From NCBI RefSeq assembly GCF_027497195.1, contig NZ_CP114905.1, positions 682,001-746,000 on the forward strand: 64,000 bases of DNA. The letters run 5' to 3'. Positions 17,038 through 25,873 of the stretch are shown piece after piece. The notes beneath the pieces are model-generated. The model did not search any database. It was given only the letters and a program-made list of their open reading frames with translations, and had not been told where the DNA came from. The translations under genes were made by a program, and so were the position numbers. The first letter of the stretch is position 1. The number at the start of each line of letters is the position of its first letter. Source of the DNA: Streptomyces sp. WMMC500 (GTDB taxonomy: Bacteria; Actinomycetota; Actinomycetes; Streptomycetales; Streptomycetaceae).

Positions 17038-19044
17038 GTGGTGCAGCGTTACGTGATGTCGGTGGACCAGGGCACGACGTCCACCCGGTGCATACTCTTC
17101 GACGCCCAGGGCCGGCTGGTCTCCGTGGCGCAGCGCGAGCACAAGCAGCACTTCCCGCGGCCCGGCTGGGTCGAGCACGACGCCGTGGAGATCTGGCGGA
17201 ACCTGCGCCGGATCATGCCGCGGACCCTCGCCGAGGCGGGCGCGGACGCCGGCCAGGTCGTCGCGCTGGGCATCGCCAACCAGCGGGAGACGACGGTGCT
17301 GTGGGACCGGCACACCGGTCGCCCGGCCGCCCGCGCCGTCGTCTGGCAGGACACCCGTACCGACGAGCTCGCCGACCGGCTCGCCCGGGACCCGCGCGCG
17401 GACCGGGTGCGCGCTCTCTGCGGGCTGCCGCTGGCCACGTACTTCTCCGCGCCACGGATCCGCTGGCTGCTGGACGCGGCCCCGCGGCTGCGCGAGCGGG
17501 CGGAGCGCGGCGACGTGCTGTTCGGCACGATGGAGAGCTGGCTGATCTGGAACCTGACCGGCGGCCCCGCGGGCGGGCTGCACATCACGGACGTCACCAA
17601 CGCCAGCCGCACGATGCTGATGAACCTGCGCAGCCTGTCATGGGACGACGAACTGCTGGACTTCTTCGGCGTGCCGAAGGCGATGCTGCCGGAGATCCGC
17701 TCCTCCACGCAGACCTACGGCACGACCACCGCCGTCGTGCCCGGCATCCGTATCGCCGCGGCGCTCGGGGACCAGCAGGCGGCGCTCTTCGGGCAGACCT
17801 GCTTCGCTCCGGGCGAGGCCAAGTGCACGTACGGTACGGGCAGTTTCCTGCTGCTCAACACCGGCGAGACCCCGGCCGCCTCCCGGCACGGGCTGCTGAC
17901 GACCGTCGGCTTCAGGATCGGGGACGAGCCGGCGGTGTACGCGCTGGAGGGCTCGATCGCGGTGACGGGGTCCCTGGTGCAGTGGTTCCGGGACGGGCTG
18001 CGGCTGATCGACAGCGCGCCGGAGATCGAGACGCTGGCGCAGACGGTCGACGACAACGGCGGCTGCTACATCGTGCCTGCGTTCTCCGGGCTGTTCGCGC
18101 CGCACTGGCACAGCGAGGCACGCGGCGTGATCGCCGGGCTCACCTCGTACATCACCAAGGGACATCTGGCGCGGGCGGTGCTGGAGGCGACGGGCTGGCA
18201 GACGCGGGAGGTGGTGGACGCGATGAACGCCGACTCCGGTCTGACGCTCTCCGGCCTGCGCGTGGACGGCGGCATGACGGCGGACAACCTGCTGATGCAG
18301 TTCGTCGCCGACGTCCTCGACGTGCCCGTCGTACGGCCCATGATGGCGGAGACCGTCTCGCTGGGCGCGGCCTACGCGGCGGGACTCGCGGTCGGCTACT
18401 GGCCCGACCTGGAGGGGCTGCGGCGCAACTGGCACCGGGCGGCGCAGTGGCTGCCCGCGATGCCGGAGAGCCGGCGGGCCGCGGAGTACGCCAACTGGCG
18501 CCACGCCGTGGAGCTGACGTTCGGCTGGACCCGGCCGGCCGGGAGCCCGGCGCCGTCGGGGGCCGACGTGGTCGACCTGGTGCTGGCCGACCACCGCAGG
18601 GTGGAGCACCTGCTGAGCGCGCTGCGCGACGAGGGGGCGGACCGGCACGCGGTGCTGCACGAACTGGCGGCGCTGCTGGTCGCGCACGCGGAGGCCGGCC
18701 GGGCGGCGGCGCACGCCGGGGCCGGCCCGGCGGCGCACGTGCTCTGCCCCGACGACGGCGCGCACGGGCCGGCGGCGCTCGCCCGCGACCTGCTGGCGCT
18801 GCTGCGCCTGGACACCCTCGCCGGGCCGGAGTTCGACGCGGCGCTGGACCGGCTGGGCGCCGTCGCCGCCGGGCACGTCGCCGCGGGCGAGCGCGTCCAC
18901 CTCAACGCGGTACGCCGCGGCGCCTCCGCGCAGGAGCGTGCCGTCCTCGGCCGGGCGTACGCCGTGGCGCGCGGCCGCCTGCTCGCCTCCGGCGGCGACG
19001 GCACCACACGGGTCGCCGCGCTGGCGGGCGAGTCCGACGGCTAG
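17038..19044 (+). CDS. glpK: Glycerol kinase with C-terminal hemerythrin-like domain
   Basis: 668 residues, about 160 longer than a standard glycerol kinase. Residues 1-500 are a complete FGGY kinase: [69 protein letters not shown]. After a short Gly/Pro/Ala linker, residues about 512-650 form a four-helix HHE-like domain: [38 protein letters not shown] and [13 protein letters not shown]. Canonical hemerythrins have HxxxE in helices two and four; here both read HxxxG, so the di-iron site is probably lost or altered. GTG start at 17038; a second GTG at 17041 is possible. Codons are ordinary for the region. Confidence 0.85.
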   Translation: MVQRYVMSVDQGTTSTRCILFDAQGRLVSVAQREHKQHFPRPGWVEHDAVEIWRNLRRIMPRTLAEAGADAGQVVALGIANQRETTVLWDRHTGRPAARAVVWQDTRTDELADRLARDPRADRVRALCGLPLATYFSAPRIRWLLDAAPRLRERAERGDVLFGTMESWLIWNLTGGPAGGLHITDVTNASRTMLMNLRSLSWDDELLDFFGVPKAMLPEIRSSTQTYGTTTAVVPGIRIAAALGDQQAALFGQTCFAPGEAKCTYGTGSFLLLNTGETPAASRHGLLTTVGFRIGDEPAVYALEGSIAVTGSLVQWFRDGLRLIDSAPEIETLAQTVDDNGGCYIVPAFSGLFAPHWHSEARGVIAGLTSYITKGHLARAVLEATGWQTREVVDAMNADSGLTLSGLRVDGGMTADNLLMQFVADVLDVPVVRPMMAETVSLGAAYAAGLAVGYWPDLEGLRRNWHRAAQWLPAMPESRRAAEYANWRHAVELTFGWTRPAGSPAPSGADVVDLVLADHRRVEHLLSALRDEGADRHAVLHELAALLVAHAEAGRAAAHAGAGPAAHVLCPDDGAHGPAALARDLLALLRLDTLAGPEFDAALDRLGAVAAGHVAAGERVHLNAVRRGASAQERAVLGRAYAVARGRLLASGGDGTTRVAALAGESDG

Positions 19045-19068
19045 CCGCGCGCTTCCGCGGGCCTGCGG

Positions 19069-19323
19069 TCAGGCGCCGGTGGTGCCGCGGTCCGCGACGA
19101 GGTCGTCGAAGTCCCCCTCCTTGGCTGCCCGCAGGAACGCGGCCAGCCCGGCGGGGCCGTAGACCAGAGCGGGGCCCCGCGGATCCCGCGAGTTGCGCAC
19201 CGCGACCTGACCGCCGGAGAGCCCCGCCAGCTCCACGCACTCGCCGTTGGGGTTGCTGTGGTTGCTCTTGCGCCACTCGACGGTCCCCAGCCGGCCGGCG
19301 GGCACACCGTTGTCGACCTGCAT
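19069..19323 (-). CDS. DUF397 protein
   Basis: 84 residues from the ATG at 19323, preceded by GGAGG. The DUF397 pattern is clear: EWRKSNHSNPNGECVELA, then VAVRNSRDPRGPALVY and a C-terminal FLRAAKEGDFDD. These small proteins are usually encoded beside a DUF5753 HTH regulator, as here; some pairs behave like toxin-antitoxin or developmental regulators in Streptomyces. It is downstream of the HTH gene on the same strand but separated by a hairpin and about 205 bases, suggesting its own promoter. Confidence 0.88.
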   Translation of the reverse strand: MQVDNGVPAGRLGTVEWRKSNHSNPNGECVELAGLSGGQVAVRNSRDPRGPALVYGPAGLAAFLRAAKEGDFDDLVADRGTTGA

Positions 19324-19388
19324 GGCTGCTCCCTCCAACTGATCTTCTGCGTACTGTACTTGTGTCTGTGCTTGCGGATGCACTTACA

Positions 19389-19402
19389 GATGAAATTTCA
19401 TC
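19389..19402. promoter_or_regulatory. Perfect 14-bp palindrome upstream of the DUF397 gene
   Basis: GATGAAATTTCATC is identical on both strands and AT-rich against a GC-rich background. It lies 66 bases upstream of the DUF397 start. A TACAGT -10-like hexamer is found between it and the start. It is a good candidate operator for the neighbouring HTH regulator. Confidence 0.5.
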
Positions 19403-19480
19403 GAGCTCTCACCGAGGGGTCGGCACGCGATGGCGCACGGTGATCGAATCCGGCCGGAGTACCGTGCGGAAGCACGAAGA

Positions 19481-19510
19481 GGCCCGGTGGACCAGCGGAT
19501 CCACCGGGCC
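19481..19510 (-). terminator. Terminator after the HTH regulator gene
   Basis: A perfect 11-bp stem, GGCCCGGTGGA (19481-19491) pairing with TCCACCGGGCC (19500-19510), with an 8-base loop. It lies 20 bases past the HTH gene stop, and the minus strand continues TCTTCGTGCTT, a modest T-rich tail. Confidence 0.7.
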
Positions 19511-19529
19511 GGAAGCGGGCGGGCGCCCG

Positions 19530-20447
19530 TCAGGTGGCCTGCAGGAGCCGCCGCAGGAACGCGTCGGTGCTCGTCCCTTCGGTCACCGGCGCGGCCAGCC
19601 GGTCGACGGCCAGGCGGTGCCGCTCGACGTCGTCGGGATCGTCGAGGTAGAGCGCGCCGGTGAGCTGTTCCAGGTACGCGATGTCCGGCAGGTCCGCCTC
19701 CGCGAAGCGCAGCAGCGTCACCGAGCCGGCCAGCGCCGTCGCGGCGGAGGTGCGCAGCGGCACGACGTGCACCGCGATCTCCGGGAACTCCGGGCTGTGC
19801 AGCCGGATCAGATGGCGTATCTGCTCGCGCATCACCGCCGGGCCGCCCACGCTGCGCAGCAGCGCACCCTCGTCGATGAGCTGCCAGCAGCGCGGCGGAT
19901 CGGGCCGGGCGAGCACCTGCTGGCGGCGCTCCAGCAGGTCGACGCGGCGGGCGACGGCGTTCGGGCTGTCGTCCGGGTACGTCAGGCGCGCCAGCGCGGC
20001 CGCGTAGGCGGGGGTCTGCAGCAGGTCGGGCACGCGGTGCGACTGATAGCCGCGGATGAGCGTCGCGGCCTCTTCGAGCCCGAGGTACGTTTCCAGCCAG
20101 CGCGGCGTCAGGTCGCCGTACTGCTGCCACCAGCCGGGGGTGTTGGCGCCCCGGGCCAGCGCGAGGTACGCGTCGCGCTCCCGGATGTCGGTGACCCCGT
20201 AGAGCGTGAGCAGGTCCGCGATGTCGCGCTCCTTGCAGCCGCCCTGCCCGCGCTCCAGCCGGCTCATCTTGGGCACCGAGGCCCGGATGGCCTGCGCGGC
20301 CGCGTCGAGTCCGACGCCGCGCCGCATCCGCAGTCTGCGCAGCCGCGAGCCGAGGACGATCCGCCGGATCGTGGGCCCGCCCCGGCCGGGGTCCGTGCCG
20401 CCGCCGGGCAGCCGCCGCCCGCCGGCCACCGGTACTGACGCCGCCAT
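19530..20447 (-). CDS. HTH (XRE-type) regulator with DUF5753 domain
   Basis: 305 residues from the ATG at 20447, directly after a purine-rich GGGGAGGGGAG. The N-terminal HTH (SRLRRLRMRRGVGLDAAAQA, then SVPKMSRLERGQ) spans residues about 30-90. The remainder is DUF5753: YQSHRVPDLLQTPAYAAAL, RQQVLARPDPPRCWQLIDEG, VHVVPLRTSA and EQLTGALYLDDPDDV. This family is greatly expanded in Streptomyces and usually partnered by a DUF397 gene, found here at 19069-19323. Roles in differentiation and antibiotic control are known for some pairs; the effector is unknown. Confidence 0.88.
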   Translation of the reverse strand: MAASVPVAGGRRLPGGGTDPGRGGPTIRRIVLGSRLRRLRMRRGVGLDAAAQAIRASVPKMSRLERGQGGCKERDIADLLTLYGVTDIRERDAYLALARGANTPGWWQQYGDLTPRWLETYLGLEEAATLIRGYQSHRVPDLLQTPAYAAALARLTYPDDSPNAVARRVDLLERRQQVLARPDPPRCWQLIDEGALLRSVGGPAVMREQIRHLIRLHSPEFPEIAVHVVPLRTSAATALAGSVTLLRFAEADLPDIAYLEQLTGALYLDDPDDVERHRLAVDRLAAPVTEGTSTDAFLRRLLQAT

Positions 20448-20493
20448 CTCCCCTCCCCCGCCGGTCGGTTCACCATCCCGTCGCCAGCGCGGA

Positions 20494-20499
20494 ATAATA
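20494..20499 (-). promoter_or_regulatory. -10 element of the HTH regulator gene
   Basis: On the minus strand TATTAT, a near-consensus -10 in otherwise GC-rich DNA, about 47 bases before the ATG at 20447. A matching -35 is poor (TTCGGG-like), suggesting activator dependence or autoregulation. Confidence 0.45.
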
Positions 20500-20528
20500 C
20501 CCGCCCGCGGACACTTTCCCGAACCTTC

Positions 20529-20550
20529 GTCCGGTTTTCGACTACCGGAC
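20529..20550. promoter_or_regulatory. Inverted repeat GTCCGGT-N8-ACCGGAC
   Basis: 7-bp perfect arms (20529-20535 and 20544-20550). It lies about 30 bases upstream of the HTH gene -10 and 35 bases past the end of the permease gene, so it may be an operator or a weak terminator for the ABC operon. Confidence 0.4.
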
Positions 20551-20584
20551 CGGACGCCCGGGCGGGTCCGCGTGCGGGCGGAGA

Positions 20585-21388
20585 TCAGCCGCTGGCGCCT
20601 GGTTCGTCCACGGACTCGTGCCAGCCCCCGACGACGATGCGCGCGAGCCAGCCGAAGAACCAGAAGACCAGGACGCCGAAGAGCGAGGAGACCAGCACCG
20701 CCGCGAGCAACTGCTCGGACTGCAGCCGCGACTGGTAGAGGTCGATGAGCACCCCGATGCCCGGCTGCCCCTGGCGGAAGAAGAAGTCGCCGACGATCGC
20801 GCCGACGACGGACATCCCGGCGGCGATGCGCAGTCCGGTGAAGATGTGCGGCAGCGCGGCGGGCAGTTGGAGCTTCCACAGCCGGGTCAGCCGGCTCGCG
20901 TTCTGGAGCCGGAACAGGTCGTGGTACGACGCGTCGGCGGAGCGGATGCCGAAGAGCGTGCTGGTGAGGATGGGGAAGAAGGCGATGATGACGCAGACCA
21001 GCACCCGGGTGGAGAACCCGTACCCCCACCAGAAGCCGAAGAGCGGGACCAGGGCGAGGATCGGCGTCACCTGGAGGACGACGAAGTACGGGAAGAGGGA
21101 GCGCTCCAGCCACCGGGCCTGGCTCATCAGGATCGCCATGGCGATCGCCCCGGCCGCCGAGATGAGCAGCCCGAGCGAGGCGACCTGCGAGGACAGCAGC
21201 AGGGCGTCGAGGAGTTCGGCGCGGTTGTCGCCGTCGAGGAACCCCACGCGCACCACGTCGTGCGGCGGCGGGAAGAGGAAGCGCCGGTCCTCGGCCAGCA
21301 CCACCATGCTGATCAGGTACCACACCCCCACGGCGGCGCCGGCCACCAGCACGGCCGGCAGCCTGCGGAGCAACGGGCGCAGGTTCAT
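20585..21388 (-). CDS. ABC transporter permease, SsuC/TauC/ThiX type
   Basis: 267 residues with about six membrane helices. The start at 21388 overlaps the methyltransferase stop by ATGA. Family features are the LFGFWWGYGFSTRVLVCVII segment and the ATPase-contact loop near HDLFRLQNASRLTRLWKLQL followed by PAALPHIFTGLRIAAGMSVV. Such permeases import nitrate, sulfonates, taurine or thiamin-pyrimidine precursors. It is the last gene of the operon ATPase - binding protein - methyltransferase - permease. Confidence 0.87.
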   Translation of the reverse strand: MNLRPLLRRLPAVLVAGAAVGVWYLISMVVLAEDRRFLFPPPHDVVRVGFLDGDNRAELLDALLLSSQVASLGLLISAAGAIAMAILMSQARWLERSLFPYFVVLQVTPILALVPLFGFWWGYGFSTRVLVCVIIAFFPILTSTLFGIRSADASYHDLFRLQNASRLTRLWKLQLPAALPHIFTGLRIAAGMSVVGAIVGDFFFRQGQPGIGVLIDLYQSRLQSEQLLAAVLVSSLFGVLVFWFFGWLARIVVGGWHESVDEPGASG

Positions 21389-22203
21389 GGCTTGACGGCC
21401 ACCAGCGTGTAGGCGTTCCCCTCGGTACGGTCCGGCGGGCGGGGACGCCAGCGGTGCGCGACCACCACGCCGGGCTCGACCGGCTCCCACCCCTCGATGA
21501 TCCGCTCCAGCTCGGCGCGCCCGCGCTGCACCATCGGCGTCGCCCCGCGCGCCCACACCTCGGTGAGCCGCTCGACCCGGGAGTCGAGTTCCGCAGAGAT
21601 CTGGGACACGGCGAGGTGGCTGCCCGGGACCACCCCGCGGCGCACCCGCGCCACCAGATCCGCCGGATCGTCCTTGTCGGACAGGAAGTGCAGCAGACCG
21701 ACCATGAGCACGCCGACGGGCCGGTCGAAGTCCAGCACGGCGCGCGCGTCCGGATGGCTGAGGATCAGCTCCGGCTGCCGGACGTCGCCGGCGAAGGCGA
21801 CGGTCAGAACCCCGTCCGTGTGCAGGGCCTGCATGTGCGCCACGGCGACGGGGTTGTAGTCGACGTAGGCGACCCGGGTGTCGGGGGCGATCCGGTGCGC
21901 GATCTCGTGGACGTTGGGCATGCGCCGCTGCGGCAGGCCGCAGCCGATGTCGAGGATCTGGCGGATGCCCGCCTCGGCGACCAGGTAGCGCACGGCCCGC
22001 TCCAGGAACAGCCGCTGGGCGCGCACCCGCATCTTCACGTCCGGCATGAACGTGGATTCGACCTCGTCCACCAGCGCGCGGTCCGGGCCCAGGTTGTCGC
22101 TGCCGCCGAGGTGGTAGTCGTACGTGCGGGAGGCGTGGGCGGCCGTGGGGTCGGGCAGGGGCGACGTGCCGTGCGGCCCGTCGGCTATGCCGTTGTCGCT
22201 CAT
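21385..22203 (-). CDS. SAM-dependent methyltransferase (DUF574 family)
   Basis: 272 residues. The family signature is complete: ASRTYDYHLGGSDNLGPDRA at residues 26-45, ILDIGCGLPQRRMPNVHEIA (SAM-binding glycine loop), VAYVDYNPVAVAHMQAL, and a C-terminal HRWRP. DUF574 proteins are abundant in Streptomyces, and their substrates are mostly unknown. What is odd is its position: inside an ABC-importer operon and translationally coupled (ATGA) to the permease gene, which suggests its substrate is linked to the imported molecule. Confidence 0.88.
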   Translation of the reverse strand: MSDNGIADGPHGTSPLPDPTAAHASRTYDYHLGGSDNLGPDRALVDEVESTFMPDVKMRVRAQRLFLERAVRYLVAEAGIRQILDIGCGLPQRRMPNVHEIAHRIAPDTRVAYVDYNPVAVAHMQALHTDGVLTVAFAGDVRQPELILSHPDARAVLDFDRPVGVLMVGLLHFLSDKDDPADLVARVRRGVVPGSHLAVSQISAELDSRVERLTEVWARGATPMVQRGRAELERIIEGWEPVEPGVVVAHRWRPRPPDRTEGNAYTLVAVKP

Positions 22204-22333
22204 GAACCTCTCCGCGTCGGCCGCGTACGGCCGTGGTCGTGCAGGCGCGCACCGCGGTACGGGCCGGAAGGGCAGCGTACTCCACCTCGCCGCCGGGACC
22301 CGCGGCGCGCGGGCCCGGCGGCCGGGCGGCCGG

Positions 22334-23536
22334 TCATGCGCCGTGTCCGATCCCGGGGTCGAGGAACTCGTTGGTCACGACGTCGGCCGGTTTCAGGCCG
22401 TCCTTGATGGGCTTCTTCTGCTCGGCGAAGATGGGCTCGTCGATGTCGATGATCTTCTGGACCCGCGGGGTCTCGAAGTTCCCGACGGTGGTGTCCTCGC
22501 CCTCGGCGTCGTCCGAGGCGATGCCGAGCTTCTTCATCTCGCCGATGCCGTACTTCGCGATGCCCTCGGTGAGCACGTCGCCGCCCTTGTACTGCTCGGC
22601 GATGTCGACGATGGTGGCGATCGTCGCGTCCGGGTCGCGCAGGTAGTCGACCTGCGACTGCTGGATGATCGGCACCAGCTTCTCCAGGCAGGGCGCCAGT
22701 TCGTCCTTCGCCTCGGGGCGGACGACGAGGGAGGGCCCGTAGATCGGGTAGCCGGCCTCGTAGACGAGCTGGCCCTTGACGGGCTTCATCCAGTCGTCGA
22801 TCTCGTTCTCGAACATGTACGGGTCCTCGGCCGCGTACCCGGAGGAGGCGAGCTCGCCGCCGGAGGCCACGAAGCGCGCGGGCGAGCCGTCGAAGGAGCC
22901 GTCCACCTGGTCCTTCTTGAGGATCCCGGTGCCGGTCAGATACTCCATGTACGTGTCGCCGCCGGAGTACAGCACGGTGGTGTCCGACCTGCCGACGTCC
23001 TCGATGGTCTCGAACTCCGGATGGGTCTCGGGATCCCAGTAGATCATCGTCGGGTCCTTCTCCAGCAGCGCCAGCACCGCGGTCGTGGGCTGCGTGGCGG
23101 AGAGCTGGACGATCTCGTCGAAGCCGCCGACCACCCCGAGGTCGATGTCCTCGTCCGTGTACATCTGCGCGGAGGTGGCGGCGAAGCCGATCGCCGGGCC
23201 GCCGGCGCGCAGTTCGAGCGAGATGCCGGTGTCCTCGCCGCCGGCGACCAGGGGGGCGGTGGCCCGTTTGCTGTTCGCGTCCACCCGGGGGTCGTCACCG
23301 AGGAGCGCGTACAGCGGGCCGAAGGCGGTGGCGTTCGGCAGCCACGAGGTCTGCACCGTCACGGTCTCGGGGCACACGCCGGTCAGGTCGGCCGCGCCGC
23401 TCTTCGCCGCCGGCGCCGGCCTGCCGCCGTCGCCGTCCTGCTGCTCACCGCCGCCGTCGTCGCCGCAGGCGGCCGTGAGCAGCACGATGGCGACGAACGG
23501 CACGGCTAAGGAACGCAGGTGGATCTTCACGGGCAT
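22334..23536 (-). CDS. NMT1/THI5-like ABC substrate-binding lipoprotein
   Basis: 400 residues. The signal peptide is MPVKIHLRSLAVPFVAIVLL with lipobox LTAAC (Cys24), then an acidic/Gly linker. The body begins VTVQTSWLPNATAFGPLYAL, the NMT1-type lobe start, with later IDLGVVGGFDEIVQL and GLKPADVVTNEFLDPG at the C-terminus. NMT1/THI5-like proteins bind pyrimidine, taurine, sulfonate or other small charged ligands. It follows the ATPase gene by about 48 bases and precedes the methyltransferase gene. The ligand is unknown. Confidence 0.85.
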   Translation of the reverse strand: MPVKIHLRSLAVPFVAIVLLTAACGDDGGGEQQDGDGGRPAPAAKSGAADLTGVCPETVTVQTSWLPNATAFGPLYALLGDDPRVDANSKRATAPLVAGGEDTGISLELRAGGPAIGFAATSAQMYTDEDIDLGVVGGFDEIVQLSATQPTTAVLALLEKDPTMIYWDPETHPEFETIEDVGRSDTTVLYSGGDTYMEYLTGTGILKKDQVDGSFDGSPARFVASGGELASSGYAAEDPYMFENEIDDWMKPVKGQLVYEAGYPIYGPSLVVRPEAKDELAPCLEKLVPIIQQSQVDYLRDPDATIATIVDIAEQYKGGDVLTEGIAKYGIGEMKKLGIASDDAEGEDTTVGNFETPRVQKIIDIDEPIFAEQKKPIKDGLKPADVVTNEFLDPGIGHGA

Positions 23537-23584
23537 CGGGGGTTCCTCCGGAGGGGATCGGGGGGGTCGGATCTCGGTCGGGTC

Positions 23585-24361
23585 TCACGTGGCGGATGCG
23601 CGCATGCAGGCGGACACCTCGGCCGCGATGCGGTTCAGCTCGGGGTCGTAGCGCTGGGTCTCGGTCCGCGGGTAGCCGAACGGGACGGTGAACTCCCCGC
23701 AGATGCGCCCGGGCCGGGGGGACATCACCACGACCCTGGTGGACAGGTAGACCGCCTCCAGCACGGAGTGGGTGACGAAGACGGCCGCGAACCGCTCGGC
23801 GGCGAAGAGCCGGAGCAGGTCGTCGTCCAGCCGCTCGCGGGTGATCTCGTCCAGCGTGCCGAACGGCTCGTCCAGCAGGAACAGCTCCGGGCGTAGCGTG
23901 AGGGAGCGGGCCAGGGAGACGCGCATGCGCATGCCGCCGGACAGGGCGCGGGGCCGGTGGCCCGCGAACTCGGTGAGGCCGACCAGCTCCAGCGCGGCGT
24001 CGGCGCGCGTGCGCCGCTCGGCGCGCGGGACGCCGCGCAGCTCGCCGAAGAGCTCGACGTTCGTACGCACCGAGCGCCAGGGCAGCAGCGTCGGGTCCTG
24101 GAAGACGTAGCCGAGGCGGTCGGCGCGCGCGGCCACGGCGCCGGCGGAGGGCTCGACGAGGCCGGCGGCGATGCGCAGCAGGGTGGTCTTGCCGCAGCCC
24201 GAGGGGCCGACGACGGAGACGAACTCGCCGGCGGCGACGTCGAGGTCGACCGGATCCAGGGCGCGGGTGCCGTCGGGGAAGCGCTTCTCGACGGCGCCGA
24301 GGGAGAGGACCGGACCCGCGCCGGACACGGGCGCGGCCTTGTCGGCGTCCGCGACGGTCAT
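23585..24361 (-). CDS. ABC transporter ATPase, SsuB/TauB type
   Basis: 258 residues from the ATG at 24361, which has GGGAGGTG about seven bases upstream; further upstream codons are unlikely. Walker A is GPSGCGKTT, the signature is LSGGMRMRVSLARSL, Walker B is LFLLDEPFG, and the switch His is in VFVTHSVLEAVYL. It powers the permease of the same operon. In the signature loop the residue after LSGGM is Arg rather than the usual Gln/Arg-Gln pattern, within family variation. It is the first gene of the four-gene operon. Confidence 0.9.
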   Translation of the reverse strand: MTVADADKAAPVSGAGPVLSLGAVEKRFPDGTRALDPVDLDVAAGEFVSVVGPSGCGKTTLLRIAAGLVEPSAGAVAARADRLGYVFQDPTLLPWRSVRTNVELFGELRGVPRAERRTRADAALELVGLTEFAGHRPRALSGGMRMRVSLARSLTLRPELFLLDEPFGTLDEITRERLDDDLLRLFAAERFAAVFVTHSVLEAVYLSTRVVVMSPRPGRICGEFTVPFGYPRTETQRYDPELNRIAAEVSACMRASAT

Positions 24362-24562
24362 GGGCCCACCTCCCGTGTGCGCCGGCGGGGGGTCAGTGCC
24401 GCCGGGCAGGTACATGCACCGCGGCGGGTGCCACGGGCTCGGGGCCACAGAGGCTACGGGATGGCGACACGCGCCGGTACGCGGGGTGCCCTGCGGGCGG
24501 CGGAGGGTGAGGGCGCTCCGGCTCGCCGGCCGGGCGAACGCGCGGCGGGCGCGGGGCCGTTA

Positions 24563-24599
24563 CGCCGGCGGAGCGCCGGGACCCCGGGCTCCGCCGGCG
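24563..24599 (-). terminator. Strong hairpin after the Tat-signal protein gene
   Basis: A perfect 12-bp stem CGCCGGCGGAGC (24563-24574) / GCTCCGCCGGCG (24588-24599) with a further CCGG/CCGG pairing inside the loop. It lies about 47 bases past the stop at 24646 within a 284-base intergenic stretch in which I see nothing else. Confidence 0.6.
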
Positions 24600-24645
24600 G
24601 TGCGCGGCCGTGGCACCGCGGGCCGCGTGGGGCCCGGGACGGGGT

Positions 24646-25794
24646 TCAGCGGTCGTCGTGCGGGTGCCCCGGACGGGCCGTGTGGCGCCAGACGTCGAGC
24701 AGGCGGGCGGCCGAGCCGCCGATCGGGCCGACGGCGTCGGCGAGGACGTCCGGCGCGGGCAGCCGCGCGGAGCCCACGGCCGGCACCGCCTCCGCCGGAT
24801 CGTCGATGGTCGAGGAGCACACCGCCAGCAGGTAGTCCGGCACCGTCAGCCCCGTGTCGGTGATGCCGACCAGCGGCACGCCGACCGCGGCGACCAGCGG
24901 GAAGACCGTCCCGGGGATGCCGACCGCGGCCTCCGCCCGCGCCGCGGCCTGGAGCGACGGCACGTCGCTGATCTCGTACGCGTCCCACAGCTTGGGGTCC
25001 TCGCGCGGGTGCAGGCCCACCAGGATCCGCTTCCCCGCGGCCTGCAGCTTCTCGGCCGCGGCGAGCAGCAGTTCGGTGCCCGGCGCGGCGCCGCCGGTGT
25101 CGTCGGGGTGCGTGACGCTGGTCAGGACGAGCACGAGCCCCGGCTCCGGCCGGTGGGCCGGCAGCGCGTCGGTCTGCGGCGAGCCGACCACCCGGATCCG
25201 GCGACGAGTGCCGAGGTAGCCGCCGAACGCGCGCGCCTCGGCCGGCGAGGAGGAGGTGACCGCGCGCAGCCGGGGCCGCAGCAGCCGCGCGCCCGGGGCT
25301 TGCTGCGGGCCGAGATACGCCAGTGAGCTGGCCGCCACCGGCAGCCGCCGGAAGCGCGCGGCGCACTCCAGCGGCCAGTCACCGGCGCCGGTGACGACCA
25401 GCAGATCGGCGGGCGGGGCGCTCTGCGGCGTGGCGACGGGCACGGGGTCGCCGGGCTGGACACCGGAGGTGTCGGGCACGAGCTGGGTGATCCGTACGCC
25501 GCGCCGTCCGGCCTCCGCGAGCAGCGGCTTGACGTGGTACGTGCCCCAGGGCTCGTTCGTGGCGACGAGCACCCGCAACGGCCGCCCGGGGCGCCCGTGG
25601 TGACCGCCGCCCGCCGTGGCGGGGGCGGCGCCCAGCGCGGCGAGGCCGGCGGCGCCGGCCGTCGCGGTGAGGCCGCGCAGCACGCGGCGGCGGGTCGGCG
25701 AGGAGGGCGCGGGCGCGGCGGATCCGGCCGCGGCGGCGGTTACTTCGGGGGCGGCCGGGCCTGCGGGGACTGCCGTGTCGTGCGTGGTGGGCAT
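24646..25794 (-). CDS. Tat-signal protein with GT-B-like pattern, unknown function
   Basis: 382 residues from the ATG at 25794. An Ala-rich start leads to a twin-arginine signal (PTRRRVLRGL) and a hydrophobic stretch ending near ATAGG, so export by Tat is predicted. The mature part resembles a two-lobed GT-B fold: RVLVATNEPWGTYHVKPLL at its start, a mid-protein VVGSPQTDALP, then KRILVGLHPREDPKLWDAYE and ARAEAAVGIPGTVFPLVAAV, an order also seen in CDP-glycerol transferase-like and epimerase-like proteins. I do not recognise a named family. A nucleotide-sugar enzyme outside the cytoplasm would be unusual, so a binding or sensing role is also possible. The gene is divergent from the chitinase. 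Confidence 0.55.
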   Translation of the reverse strand: MPTTHDTAVPAGPAAPEVTAAAAGSAAPAPSSPTRRRVLRGLTATAGAAGLAALGAAPATAGGGHHGRPGRPLRVLVATNEPWGTYHVKPLLAEAGRRGVRITQLVPDTSGVQPGDPVPVATPQSAPPADLLVVTGAGDWPLECAARFRRLPVAASSLAYLGPQQAPGARLLRPRLRAVTSSSPAEARAFGGYLGTRRRIRVVGSPQTDALPAHRPEPGLVLVLTSVTHPDDTGGAAPGTELLLAAAEKLQAAGKRILVGLHPREDPKLWDAYEISDVPSLQAAARAEAAVGIPGTVFPLVAAVGVPLVGITDTGLTVPDYLLAVCSSTIDDPAEAVPAVGSARLPAPDVLADAVGPIGGSAARLLDVWRHTARPGHPHDDR

Positions 25795-25873
25795 GGCGGC
25801 ACGGTAAGGCACCGTCGCGAACTCGCAGGTGAACGCGGCACGAACAGCTCCCCCACGCTCCGCTCCCCGGCCT

